Part shown: positions 32,130-43,099 of the stretch, one piece after another
Numbering within the stretch: the stretch's first letter is position 1
How the letters are laid out: every line of letters starts with the position of its first letter
Assembly: GCA_902728285.1 (NCBI GenBank)
Contig: CACVBU010000004.1
Coordinates: 299,130 to 363,129, forward strand
DNA from: Clytia hemisphaerica
Taxonomy: Eukaryota > Cnidaria > Hydrozoa > Leptothecata > Clytiidae
DNA length: 64,000 nucleotides
Direction: 5' to 3'
The notes under the pieces: model-generated
Told to the model about the DNA's origin: nothing
Databases searched by the model: none
What the model saw: only the letters and a program-made list of their open reading frames with translations
Translations under genes and position numbers: made by a program

Positions 32130-33160
32130 ACTTCCCGCTGAAAATATTCATACAAAAACAAAACTTTTCGATCATTTTCGATCCAGAAGTTTTGTTTTGA
32201 AAAGTTGCAGATTTTTCAGAGATGTATTTGAAAGTTTCTAGATTGATAATTCAAAATGCAGATGATGTACAGTATTGTTTCGATGAAGAAGAAACCCTCC
32301 ATCATTGGATTAATCAGATTGATAACATTCAGTCTTTTTCTATTTTTTTGTTTCGATGGCCATGGAAAAGAATAGCAGAGGAAAGGAGTCCCACGATGGA
32401 AATGTATGCTTGTAAAAATGGTTAAAGAACAACATTTTTTCAACAGCAAAACAATTTGGATACTTTCTTGATTATCGTCAAGCTCTAAATGTTTCGAATT
32501 TCAGAAGGAAGATGTAATGATTGTTGAGTTGAAAAGTCAAGGACGTACGTTGTTGTCGAGAAAGAGACTTGAAGAGAATTAGGAGAGAACTTTTATAAAA
32601 ATCACTCGTCATTTTGTTTAATACAAGACATTACACTTCCCTTGTTATGTTATGAGAATTTTTATTGGCAAACATTCAAGAATCTCAAGTTATTTTGTAT
32701 GCATTGATAAAAAACTGTTTGGTTACCACACGGACAAATTTGCCAAAAGTTGAAAATATTTGGGTGGTGTCAAGTAGTTTTATAATTTCTTAGTTCATCA
32801 GATTTGATTTTAGTGTCTTTTATGGAAGAACTCCAAAGTAAAAGTTAATCTGAACATATTTTTGTTGCGTTTTTCCCTTTGATTCCCAAGTCAGTTTCTC
32901 CGAAGGTCAGTTCTTTTCGGCTGTTTTGTTTTGATTTTTCTCCCACCGCTTACCCAGTCCCCCAAAAGTCAACCCGGTCATATTTCCAGACTAAAGAAAT
33001 ATGAAATATCGCAAATATCTCGATGCTCTCGACCAATCAAAACGCTGATATTTTTTTGGGTCGGCAATAAGAGACAATTTCAAAAAACCTTTGCATGCCC
33101 GATGTCCCACTGAGGTCAATTGGTCTTAATGCCAAAGTTATAAGCATATTTGAAGTTAAA
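32130..33160. other. No feature recognised
   Basis: There are a few short frames and no repeat that I can match to other parts of the window. Confidence 0.4.
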
Positions 33161-33164
33161 ATTA

Positions 33165-33593
33165 TTAAGGGAAGAAATTTTCGCGAGAAGAAATTTTCGC
33201 GGAATTTAATTTCGCGAATCAGAGTTTCAAAATGGCAAATTTCGCGGAATTTAATTTCGCGAATGAGCCGATTTCAAAAGTTTCACGGAATTTAATTTCG
33301 CGATTGAGAAGAAGTTATCAACTTAGATTAACTGTTAAGCATCACGGAGTTGATTATATTTGATAAAAAACATACGTTATAATGCTGAAAAATCAATTGT
33401 GTCCATCTTTTTTGGTAACACCTGATCAAAAACGACAAAATAAAAGAAGAAGAAAAAAAATCGAATTTCGCGGAATTTAATTTCGCGATTTAACAATTTT
33501 GGTGTGTTTCGCGGAATTTAATTTCGCGAAATTAAATTCCGCGAAAATTTCTTCCGCGAAAATTTCTTCTCGCGAAAATTTCTTCCCTTAAGG
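33165..33593. mobile_element. CCTTAAG MITE (family A), copy 3
   Basis: The right end is CTTCCCTTAAGG then TA. The left end is TTAAGGGAAG preceded by TA but lacks the CC. The interior reiterates TCGCGGAATTTAATTTCGCG and AAATTTTCGCG in both orientations, a different sub-motif from copies 1 and 2 with the same outer end. Its left flank has lost two bases, or the end is imprecise. Confidence 0.8.
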
Positions 33594-33840
33594 TATACTT
33601 TTCTGAATTAGTACTTTCAAAATTCAATTCCACAAAATTTTACAGATAGTTCCAGTCTAAAGCTCTAAAGAGAATGGCTATAAACATGAAAACCAGAAGA
33701 AGAATGTTCAACAGGAATCAAACTAAAGCGCGATTATAGCTATTTGGCGATTATAGCTATGATAATGCCTCCAGATTATGTGTTGGGTATTAAAAATTAT
33801 CACTGATCCGTTATAGTAAATTCAACAAGCAACATGCTGA

Positions 33841-35197
33841 ATGGACCTACCTAATGATTAACATCAGATGAAAATAAGAAAAAAGTGACAATAATTGTAC
33901 AAAAATTCAGAATGGAAAAATAAAGCTTGTGTGTTGAATAATGTAAAACGGTAAAAAGGAATTTCCCCAAATACGAAAATCACTTAAACCATTCAGGCTC
34001 AAAAAACCTTTTAAGCTGTTTTTGGCCCAAATTTTCCCAAAATAATTTTCCTTAAAAATCTGGCTCCGTCACATTTTGGGCATTGCCATTTTGCATCATT
34101 GTGCAAAAAATCAGAAAAAAATTATGAGTCAACATTGAGAAAAGCTATATTTTCTTATTTGGTTAAAGGGAATTTCCCCAAAATACAAAAATCCGTCTTT
34201 TAAGGCGAATAACAATTTCCCGGGAAAAACCACTTCAGTCATTCTTTAGAGAATCTTGCACCCCATCTTCGTACAAAAAATCAGAAAAAAGTAATAACAG
34301 GATTTTTGTACAAAGTCCAAAAAACCCTATTTTAGGCAGTTTTTGGCCCTAATTTGCCCAAATATATTTTTTTTCGAAAATCTGGCTCCGTCAAATTTTA
34401 GGCATTGCCATTTTGCATCATTGTGCAAAAAATCAGAAAAAAATAATGAGTCAACTTTGAGAAAAGCTATATTTTCTTATTTGGTTAAAGGGAATTTCCC
34501 CAAAATACGAAAATCCGTTTTTTAAGACGAAAAAGAATTTTCCGGGAAAAACCACTTCAACCATTCTTTAGAGAATCTTGCCCTCCATCTTTGTACAAAA
34601 AAATCAGAAAAAAGTAATGACAGGATTTTGCACAAAGTCCAAAAAACCCTATTTTTAGGCAGTTTTTGGCCCAAATTTGCTCAAATATATTTTTTTTCGA
34701 AAATCGGGCTCCGACACATTTTAGGCATTGCCATTTTGCATCATTGTGCAAAAAATCAGAAAAAAATAACGAGTCAACATTGTTAAAAGCTATATTTTCT
34801 GATTTGGTCAAAGGGAATTTCCCCAAAAATACGAAAATCCGTTTTTTTAAGGCGAATAAGAATTTTCCGAGAAAAACCACTTCAGCCATTCTTTAGAGAA
34901 TCTTGCCCTCCATCTTTGTACAAAAAATCAGAAAAAAGTAATGACAGGATTTTGCACAAAGTCCAAAAAACCCTATTTTTAGGTAGTTTTTGGCCCAAAT
35001 TTGCCCAAATAAATTTTTTCTCAAAAATCGGGCTCCGTCACGTTCTGGGCATTGCCATTTTGCATCATTGTGCAAAAAATCAGAAAAAACTAATGAGCCA
35101 ATCCTGAGAAAAGCTGGTAACAGACAGACGGACGAACGAACGAACGGACATGGGTTAATTTATAGAACCTCCACCGGGGCACCAGGAGGTAGGTCCA
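33841..35197 (+). mobile_element. GGACCTACC element (family T), copy 5, with tandem core units
   Basis: It runs from ATGGACCTACC to GGTAGGTCCA. Four head-to-tail units of about 320 bp each contain 'gcattgccattttgcatc', 'gtgcaaaaaatcagaaaa' and 'aaagggaatttcccc' (near 34075, 34390, 34720 and 35040). Before the right end is a GAAC/GGAC tetranucleotide run (35120-35147). Frames of up to 110 residues here are repeat read-through. Confidence 0.85.
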
Positions 35198-35512
35198 AAA
35201 ATTAGTAATCCTAAAGTTTTTAAAAACTTTCATTTTGATCTGCTGTCACTGTCATTTATTCAGCATTAGGGAAAATCAAAGGTGCAGGGTTGGGTACAAA
35301 GTCAGCGTTTTCCATAAACCTTTTTCTGAAAGTGAGCCAAAGTAGAGCCAAACTGTCATTCAGAAAAAGTGGAATTATTTCTCAATAGCTGACCATTACC
35401 GCACATCATCATCTGTAAAAGTTTTTGTTTATTTCACCCAAAATGAGTCTTGTTTGAGTTTTTCACATGCCAGTATTGTGGAATTTTGGTAATGCAGAAG
35501 AGCCAGTACCGC

Positions 35513-35680
35513 GACAATTAATCCACGCAAAAATTTATCCACTTAAGGTAGCAACTTTATAGAGTAGCCAAAAAAAGCTGGATATAAAAAATCCACCCAA
35601 AATTTTTATATCCAGCTTTTTTTGGCTACTCTATAAAGTTGCTACCTTAAGCGGATAAATTTTTGCGTGGATTAATTGTC
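35513..35680. repeat. Near-perfect 78-bp-arm hairpin
   Basis: The arms at 35513-35590 and 35603-35680 pair with a single mismatch, around a 12-base loop. Each outer third is a CCTTAAG MITE end (ATCCACTTAAGG and CCTTAAGCGGAT). The middle third is an 'actttatagagtagccaaaa' unit found in inverse on the other side. Confidence 0.92.
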
Positions 35681-36074
35681 ACGGTTTTCGTGAATTTTGG
35701 CCATTTTCGCAAAAGTTAGTCCATGCAAAATTATTTGGAATTTTACAATCAGGAAAATAAAAGTTCGCAAAATCAAAGAAAGAAATCAAATTATTATATT
35801 ACATGATGAGTTCAACTCTTCATTTCAATTATAAACTCTACTCTAGTAACCTCCTAAATATACTTTTGAAAGCTTTTGAGTAACTTTGTCTGCCTTTGTT
35901 TGATTAAAAAACACACATCTCTTTTCTAGTTACGATTTATAAGGACATTTTCGCGAAATTTAATTCACACAAAAATTTTAAAGACCCTTGATTCGCAAAA
36001 TTTAATCCACTCGGAATCTTTAAATTCTCGTCTCACCAAAATTAGTACACGCAAAAATTTATCCACTTTAAAGG
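35645..36074. mobile_element. CCTTAAG MITE (family A), copy 4
   Basis: The left end is CCTTAAGCGGATAAATTTTT (TA at 35643-35644). The right end is 'aaaaatttatccactttaaagg' with an extra A, then TA at 36075-36076. The interior has AATTTTCGCG-like and 'ttaatccac' units. The left end forms part of the hairpin at 35513-35680. Confidence 0.75.
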
Positions 36075-36212
36075 TATTTGTGGGAAAAATTGGCCTATAA
36101 GGGCCATTATAAATTGTTTTTTGGCTGATTCCTAACTTATCAAATTTTGATGTGTCATATATTAAATTTGCTTAACTAGATCAAAAGGACTATAAAATTT
36201 TGCGGTCTAGAA

Positions 36213-36655
36213 AAATAACGAGCAACACTTTTATGGACCTACCTGGTTATGCATTTAACACATATTTAATTGATATTTACTACTTTACTAGTGTGACTGT
36301 TAAAACAATCATTTGGAACACAAATAGTGACGATTTATTAAAATTCGTTGTTTGTTTTCATAATTGGTTGTCCAAAATGCTCAGTCAATAGTTAAATTTC
36401 TTAAAATTTGGTGATTTTTAGTACTCATGTACTAAAATTGTTCTTAAATTTCTTACATGGTACTAAAATGCTTTAAGGCTTTTTTTGTAATATCACCACG
36501 TCACTAAAGGTCATGATGTCTGATCCCCCCTGGGTAGCCTACTTTCATGCAAAAAAATCAGGAATAATTATCAATGATCCAGTGTTCTACAAAGTCCAAA
36601 AAAAACATTTTTCAGCTGTTTTTTTTGCTGGAATTTGCCCTAAAAATCTAATTAT
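36213..36655 (+). mobile_element. GGACCTACC element (family T), copy 6, fragment
   Basis: It has the left end ACTTTTATGGACCTACC through 'agtgacgatttattaaaatt', then non-family sequence, then 'ctactttcatgcaaaaaaatc' and 'caaagtccaaaaaa'. The right end is absent. Confidence 0.65.
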
Positions 36656-37384
36656 GTATCTTGCATATGTTTTGCATATTTTCCAACTAAATCAAACCAC
36701 GGCTTTTTTTTCCTCTATTTTTGCATACAATTCAAGATGGCGGACAGTCATACTAGCGTCCCGCCAAAATGAGTATCGAAGATTAATGCTGTGAAAGCGC
36801 TATATCGTTTACTTGACTCGCAAGCAAAAAATGCGCCGCAAAACTTCTAGAGCGATTTATAAAAAAATAACCTGGCACTTTTTAATAAAATTAACATTTT
36901 CAAAAAGTATTAGAAACTGCCCAAAATTTGAGTCATAGATGAAAAAATTTGAGCCAAGCCAACCTTGAAAACTAATTTGAAGATCAACTTCCCAAGAAAA
37001 AGATCTATGGGGGAGACGGAACCCACCTAGATCCGCGCACTGAAGGATGGGCTACTTCCCGGAAATTTTACCGGACCTCAAACACTGACCCATTTACATG
37101 TGCGGAATTATTTTCACTTTAGCGTATAAACAAGGCCTTCAAAATCAAGTTTTAATTAATTGTCTTGGGAACTTAAACTTCATTCAGGTAACTCTCATCC
37201 CCTGTTGTTTCAAATACATCCTGTAGATGACTGATGCTGTTTTTTCTGAAAGCTTGATTTCCTAGTGTGACTAACTGGCGGATGGAAAGGCGAAAAGGTC
37301 TATTGTATTGATGCAAAGGCGAAGATAAAAAAGGTAAGACTAGTCTAGTTTCTAATCCTGATATAGCAGTTTTTTAAGTCTACA
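36656..37384. other. No feature recognised
   Basis: No long frame, domain or repeat match is seen. Confidence 0.4.
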
Positions 37385-37540
37385 CTGCCAGACGGTGTCA
37401 ATCGAATGAATCGAATGCGGAATGCAATTGAATATTACCCAGGAATTGCTGTTCGATTGTAACGAAATATATTCGATTGTAACGAAATATGTTCGATTAC
37501 ATTCGATTGATTCAATTGTATTCGATTTTATTCACTCTCG
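37385..37540. repeat. ATTCGAT-rich repeat
   Basis: 'attcgattgtaacgaaatat' occurs twice in tandem (about 37453-37495), surrounded by further 'ttcgatt', 'aatcgaatg' and 'attcgattga' phrases in both orientations. Confidence 0.7.
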
Positions 37541-38064
37541 TACTGTACTTACGCTCAGCCTTCTGCGCTAAAAATCGCGGGCAACGTGCATTTTTTAATT
37601 TTTTCTAGCCTTGGAAATAATTTTTCTTTTCCACTTCAGTTGGTGCAGTCGGAAATTCAGATGAAAATCCATGTAATTTCACTCTTTTTTGCCTTTTTTA
37701 ATTCAATTGCCGTGTAAATTCATACATGTGAGACAGTGGAAGCTCCAAAAGGAGCCCAATCTAAAATCTTAAATAAAATGAAGATTGTCAGTGGGTCCAA
37801 TTGACCCTAAAATGACTCTAAATGGGTCCAGGGCACTCAGTTGTGACTCTCGAGTCCAACCCTGACCCTAACTGGTAGTGACCCAATAAGTGACAAATAA
37901 GTCACTAAAGAACGTCACATTCCCGTCTAATCAAAAAATGGATTTGACCGTTCACAACCCCAACCGAAAAAGTGAGTCCACCCCTCCCGAATTATTTGAC
38001 TTGGTTCTAGCCGTTAAATATCCACTACCGGTTGAAAATTACACATGCGCAGTATTATGAAGTA

Positions 38065-38526
38065 CAGTCTGGGAAATCCTCTCAATTGCACGCTTATGTT
38101 CCGAGGGCGTAAGCGCGCAATTGCACGGTTATAATTTACGCCCGCTCACGCCCCGGTTGAGAAATTGCTTAGGGATTTCAAGGGGTTCAGAATTCTCTAA
38201 TTCGGGCGAAGGCATGGTTTAACGGGCAGTCAATTTTTACAGAATCTTCTCCTACGATAAATTTTGAGTAAAACTGCCCTAGGCTTTTGAAATTCAACAG
38301 AGCTTTCGGAAGGAATTGCGTGTCAAAAATATAAGAAATTTTAAAGCGTGCAATTGCACGCTTGCCGCAAAAGCTGTCACCTGTCAACCTTGCTTAACGC
38401 TTACCGCCCGTTTCAGAACAATTTCGATAAGCGTGTATAAAAATTCTGCCATTTTGATTAACCGTGCAATTGTGCGGCTTACGGCCTCGGAACATAAGCA
38501 TGCAATTGAGAGGATTTTCCAGACTG
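38065..38526. mobile_element. CAGTCTGG MITE with reiterated CAATTGCACG
   Basis: The inverted ends of about 65 bp begin CAGTCTGGGAAATCCTCTC on the left and CAGTCTGGAAAATCCTCTC on the right, read inward. The flanks share AAGTA (38060-38064 and 38527-38531), a likely target duplication. CAATTGCACG or its inverse occurs at least six times. Frames here are not genes. Confidence 0.85.
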
Positions 38527-38639
38527 AAGTATGTGGGCTCTAATTGGCATATACACTGTATGATGTTCTTCTCTCCCTTTGGAAATTTTGCATTTTTGCC
38601 CTCGGAAATCTAATCGGAAATCCTGTGTCGGACAAATTC

Positions 38640-40004
38640 ACGACCCTCGACATGGCCCGAGAATTCTCGGGCCTCTTCGGGCCATGTTCGGGCAAGAGAC
38701 CCTATCAATTCTTTTGGCCCGAACATGACCCGAGTCATTCGGGCCATGTTCGGGCCATGTTAAATGTTAAATTGATTCAGCATGTCCAGTCAAACAAAAT
38801 AGTACAAAATAAGATTTGTCTGTTTTGTTTATATCGCTCAAAAAAACTTTACGAGCTTCCCGTGGACACGCTTCAGTTTAAAACCAGGACCAGTTTACTA
38901 GCAAATATTTCCACCCTAAGTATATTTATAACTATGTTTGCATACCAAATAAGACATTTAATATTTATATGAATTTACAACATTCATATATTTAATATAA
39001 TTAAGAGAAACCAAGTTTTTCTCAAAGAAAATGTTAAAAGAATTCAGTCCTGAAATTACACGCCTGTTTAAATCATGTTTTCAAACAGTCAGGAGTAATA
39101 CCTTAAACAAGGCGTATACCTTGTTTAGGATGTACCTTAAACAAGGTACATGTATATACCTTGTTTAAGGTAGGGGTACCTTGTTCAAGGTATTTTTTAA
39201 GATTTCCTTAAAAAACATTGATTTTAAATGTGTTAAGGAAAAAGGGCATGTTGAATTTTAGCACAAAAGAAAGAGGACTCCTTGATTGACCAAGTAGTGA
39301 AAAAATTATCAAAATCTACAGACGGAATCTTTTTTCATCTTTGTTTTATCTTTGGAACTAGGTTTGGAACCATAAATTCAGGGGAAGAAGACAGGAAGCA
39401 AAGAAGAATAGTTAATAATACCTTAAACAAGGTGTATACCTTGTTTAGGATGTACCTTAAACAAGGTACATGCATATACCTTGTTTAAGGTAGGGGTACC
39501 TTGTTCAAGGTATTTTTAAAGATTTCTTGAAAAAACGTCGGGTACCATTTTAAATTGTTTTGTATTTTTTGTGTAAAGCTCTTTCTACACCCTTTAAAAA
39601 AGCCGATTTCGTTTCATGTAGACTAGACTTTAAGGTTGTTTTAAAATTGAAGATTGTGATCAATTCCGGCTGTGGAATTTTCTAAAAATCACCATGGGAA
39701 TTCAGTTCCTCGTGCTCTTTCCAATGGTATAGACGAGAGAGTGCCCTTTTTCCTAGTTTGGAAAATATTCCCACTACTTCCTAAATAGGAAGTATCAAAC
39801 AATAGAAATTTGGAATTCTTACTTGAACAAGGTATACGCCTTGTTTAAGGTATTACTCCTGACTGTCAAAAATTGGCCCGAGTGTGGCACAGTGTGGCCC
39901 GAACACGGCCCGAATTCTCGGGCCAGCTCGGGCCATACTCGGGCTTTACGCAAATTCCAATAAAAGTTTTGGCCCGAGAATTCTCGGGCAATGTCGAGGG
40001 TCGT
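38640..40004. mobile_element. hAT-like element with GGCCCGAGAATTCTCGGGCC palindromes
   Basis: The ends ACGACCCTCGACATGGCCCG and its near-exact inverse are flanked by an identical 8-bp duplication ACAAATTC (38632-38639 and 40005-40012). Subterminal zones repeat GGCCCGA and TCGGGCC more than ten times. The middle holds the nested element at 39085-39866. No transposase frame is seen; the 157-residue minus-strand frame at 39819-40292 is a read-through of these repeats. Confidence 0.88.
39085..39866. mobile_element. Nested element built of CCTTAAACAAGG units
   Basis: The 41-bp ends are perfect inverted repeats (ACAGTCAGGAGTAATACC, then TTAAACAAGGCG, and so on). Two ~100-bp direct copies (39099-39205 and 39417-39512) consist wholly of alternating CCTTAAACAAGG and CCTTGTTTAAGG units. 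A mismatch-free terminal repeat suggests recent activity. Confidence 0.88.
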
Positions 40005-40043
40005 ACAAATTCTGGAATGGCCCAATAATACGCATACAGCCCA

Positions 40044-40404
40044 GGACCCTGCCGACGCACCGGACTGTCCGGTGTATTTGTCCGGTGGCAAAAAGTATCC
40101 TTTCGCTACACCGGACGCAATAAGTCCGGCGTCAGTCCAGTGTTGCATACAGGGAATTTTGGACGCCGGATATTTATGAAACAAAAAATTAAGAAACACT
40201 GGGTACGCACTAGCCTGGTACGCACCGGACTGGTCATGTCCGGTGTTTTGATTGTCCGGTGGCAAAAAATATCCTTCTCTGACACCGGACATCCGACTTC
40301 CTTAAGTCCGGTGTAGAAATTGTCCGGTGGTAAAAAAGATTCTCATTTTACACCGGACTTTCGCGTGTCCGGTGTTCGTTAAGTCCGGTGCGTCGGCAGG
40401 GTCC
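40044..40404. mobile_element. MITE with reiterated CACCGGACNNTCCGGTG
   Basis: The ends GGACCCTGCCGACGCACCGG and its inverse are exact. Within 361 bp, 'caccggac' or 'gtccggtg' occurs about 13 times in both orientations. TACAGC occurs in both flanks (40036-40041 and 40405-40410) but not at equal distance from the ends. Confidence 0.88.
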
Positions 40405-40773
40405 TACAGCTACCTTTCCCCTTCTTCTCTCTGTCCCTCCTTAAAAAATAAACTGACTTGCACTTTGAAATAGCCCTTTTTGAATAAATTTAGACTTTTT
40501 TTTACCACTTCAAACCATGAATTTCCAAAAACTTACCTATACTACACCGTTTTTTTGGACTTGCTGCTGAGACTGCCACAAAGTCAGAAATGCTCTGCTC
40601 TAGACGGGTACAACGTGATAATATTCCGAAATTAATAGTCGAAATCTTAGTAGAATAGAGGCACTACACTACATAAAGGTGTTATACGTATATAATATTA
40701 TAAGATAATATAACAGTTGAACCCGACTGCATCCTGATTTTTGGCGCGTTTTTATCTCCGGTCGGGGAAAAAT

Positions 40774-41303
40774 GGGGCCTGGAATTCCCGAGTTATTTTT
40801 TTCCGAGTTATTTTTCCGAGTTATTTTACATATGACGTCAAAATTTCAGTTTTGTGACGTCATTGTGACGTCACCACAAAAATGATAACTCGAGTTTTTT
40901 TTGAGCTTTTAACTTTCCGAGTTATTTGAAAAAAATTAACTCGGTTTTTTTTCGTGCCTTTAACTTTTCGAGTTATTTGATAAATATTAACTCGGGTTTT
41001 TTTCGTTCCTCAAAGTTTTCGAGTTATTTACATTATATTTTTATAGTAGATATTCGATTTATGGAAAATTCGACTTGTTTATATGGGCTCGAGAAACTGG
41101 AAAACTTATGAACGTAAAATAAATTCCGAGTTAGCTAACTCGAAAAAGTTTTTGCGAAAAATAAAATTCGAGTTAATTCTAACTCGAAAATCCTTTTTCG
41201 AAATTAAAAAATCGAGTTAGAGTCGAGTGACGTCATAATTAGCACTTTTGCTAACTCGAAAATTGCTAACTCGAAGTTTTCGAACTCGAAGATTCCGGGC
41301 CTC
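40774..41303. mobile_element. Element with reiterated CGAGTTA / TAACTCG
   Basis: The ends GGGGCCTGGAATTCCCGAGTT and its imperfect inverse (AACTCGAAGATTCCGGGCCTC) enclose 530 bp. The left half repeats CGAGTTATTT, and the right half repeats TAACTCG and its inverse, over 15 times in all. It is non-coding. Confidence 0.82.
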
Positions 41304-41369
41304 AAAGTGTCCATCTCTTTGACTTTGGGTTTGGGAATCTCTTTGGTGGTCTTTCTCTCGGTCGCTTAT

Positions 41370-41640
41370 TACACCCCTTCTCACAGACCCGTTAGGATTT
41401 TTTCAGCCAGTGGGGACAAAAATACTCGATGGATATTGATATTCCCATATTTTTTATGTTAAGGGATTCCAAATCTTTTTCGACATATTCGATACCGTGA
41501 AAAGCACAATCCAAAATCATATATTGACCAGTACCGACCAATCGAGATTCTATTCAGCGCGCAATCAACGCAGAGAAAAGTAACCATGACGACTATCCGA
41601 GATCTTGGATTAAGTTCAAAATATATATTTTGTTTACTGT
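41370..41640. repeat. Mixed repeat fragments
   Basis: 'ttctcacagacccgttagga' is a CCCGGTGGAAC-type end. From about 41495 to 41610, 'cgtgaaaagcacaatccaaaa' to 'tccgagatcttggat' is the inverse of 50268-50402. Boundaries are uncertain. Confidence 0.6.
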
Positions 41641-41670
41641 ATTTCCATCATAAGGACCGCGAGGACCATA

Positions 41671-42050
41671 CACGCTTTTATAAGAACAGTATACTTTGGA
41701 TGAGAGTCAAGTATTCTTAAGAAAGTGCCAAAATTGAGGGTGAAATATTCTTAACGTATTCTTTTTTAGACTTGTCTTTTTTACAAGCATGAGAAATGAT
41801 CAATTTGAGAGTTTTGGACTTTTATTTGAGTGAACCTTTGGGTTAAAATTACATTTCTTCCTCTCAAAGCTTCAATTTATCTCTAACATACAAAGAAAGC
41901 AGTTTTTTCTGTTAACCAAATACAAAATGACTGTATTCTTATCAAATTCTGTGAAATTCACCCTAGAGGGTATTCTTAGGGTATTCTTACGATTTGGCCA
42001 ATTTTCACCCTGATATTCTTATAGAAGATATTCTTATAAAAAAAAGCGTG
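41671..42050. mobile_element. CACGC-end TA-target MITE, copy 3
   Basis: The left end CACGCTTTTATAAGAACAG is preceded by TA. The right end 'ttcttataaaaaaaagcgtg' is followed by TC, not TA. 'gtattcttaa' and 'gatattctta' units repeat internally. It is 380 bp with no coding potential. Confidence 0.78.
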
Positions 42051-42089
42051 TCGAGCGAATCGAGGTTTAATTTGCTTGGGTGCACCTAG

Positions 42090-42290
42090 GCAAAATTGGG
42101 TACGGGGACGTGCCGCTGGTCAGGGTCACTTTTTTAGGCTCTGAAGATATCTGACAAAATTTTAGATTTTACGTTCTGACAGGGGCCCAATTTTTCGAAA
42201 ATTTTAATCTGACAGGGTACACCTTTCAAACTCCAGCGACACGTCCCTGTCGGCCGTCAAGGTCAGTGCCCCCCCCCCCACCAGGGTTTA
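42090..42290. repeat. GGGGACGTGCCG repeat with poly-C end
   Basis: 'ggggacgtgccgctggtcag' is shared with 43958-43985. The inverse 'cagcgacacgtccctgtcgg' closes the block, followed by a run of about 11 C. This is probably another foldback element. Confidence 0.6.
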
Positions 42291-42487
42291 TAATTCAGCA
42301 GAGAGCAAAAGTATCCATGACTACTTGTACAAGATTTTGCTTCTACCAAGACTAGCGAATCCAGTAAAGAAAATATGTGAAAGTGCTTCTTTCAAAACAT
42401 TGAAATCCATTTCTTATGGAATAAAATTTTGCTATTAACATCGATAATATTATTTTTAACTGAAATTCTATAAACGAAGTAGTAACA

Positions 42488-42612
42488 GCTCTTTAGGTTG
42501 CTGAGCATCAAACAGAGTGAAAAATTACCATTTTGGAATCTTTGATATGACCCGGCTGAGGTCAGAGCCCACAGCCTTGCAAACCGTAGCCGGAAGCTCT
42601 ACCTTTATACTT
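42488..42612 (-). repeat. tRNA-derived SINE, family A, copy 2 (head only)
   Basis: On the minus strand this holds the tRNA-like head (cggctacggtttgcaaggct, then gtgggctct) and the first part of the body. The tail is missing. Confidence 0.7.
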
Positions 42613-42814
42613 CGTGCAGCCTAAATTTTGTCATAGACTACGTGGAACAGTGTAAATTTCATGAAAGTTGAAAATCCGAAAGAGAAGATAAAACCCTCCG
42701 AATCATCCGGAATGGGCCCTATCCCTGGATAGATACCTATCCTATGATAGGCAAATTACCACGCTTACCAGACACTGCTAACCTGCGCTCGCGAAACGAC
42801 AGAGTTATTTGTGT

Positions 42815-43083
42815 ATAGATGATGATACTTGAACTACACGGGAGGACATACATCTTCGCAGGTTTTGAATCTATGAGTATCGTCACCACACCACATGCAA
42901 TGCCTGGCATACTTCCAATACTCTTTTATCAGAGTGATGGTACCCAGTTCCCTTTACAAGGCATGGGTCGACCCGGGCGAAGGTACATTCACTTGCCAAG
43001 TGAATCATAGCACCTAGTGAGAATCAAACCCTGACCTCCCAGACGGAAATAAAACTTTGATAACCACTACACTACTACGCCTA
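42815..43083 (-). repeat. tRNA-derived SINE, family B, copy 1
   Basis: On the minus strand, 'gtagtgtagtggttatcaaa' is an A-box-like start and 'ggtttgattctc' a B-box remnant. Next come 'gattcacttggcaagtgaatg' and 'gggaactgggtaccatc'. It matches 45945-46192 through the body. Confidence 0.75.
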
Positions 43084-43099
43084 GAAAATCCGAAAAACG

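Noticed and set aside
34557-34889. 110-residue minus-strand frame (and overlapping 76-residue plus frame)
   Set aside because: They are repeated read-throughs of the family-T core module, with the same peptide recurring in neighbouring units.
39819-40292. 157-residue minus-strand frame
   Set aside because: It crosses GGCCCGA and CACCGGAC repeat zones of two different transposons; composition is that of the motifs.
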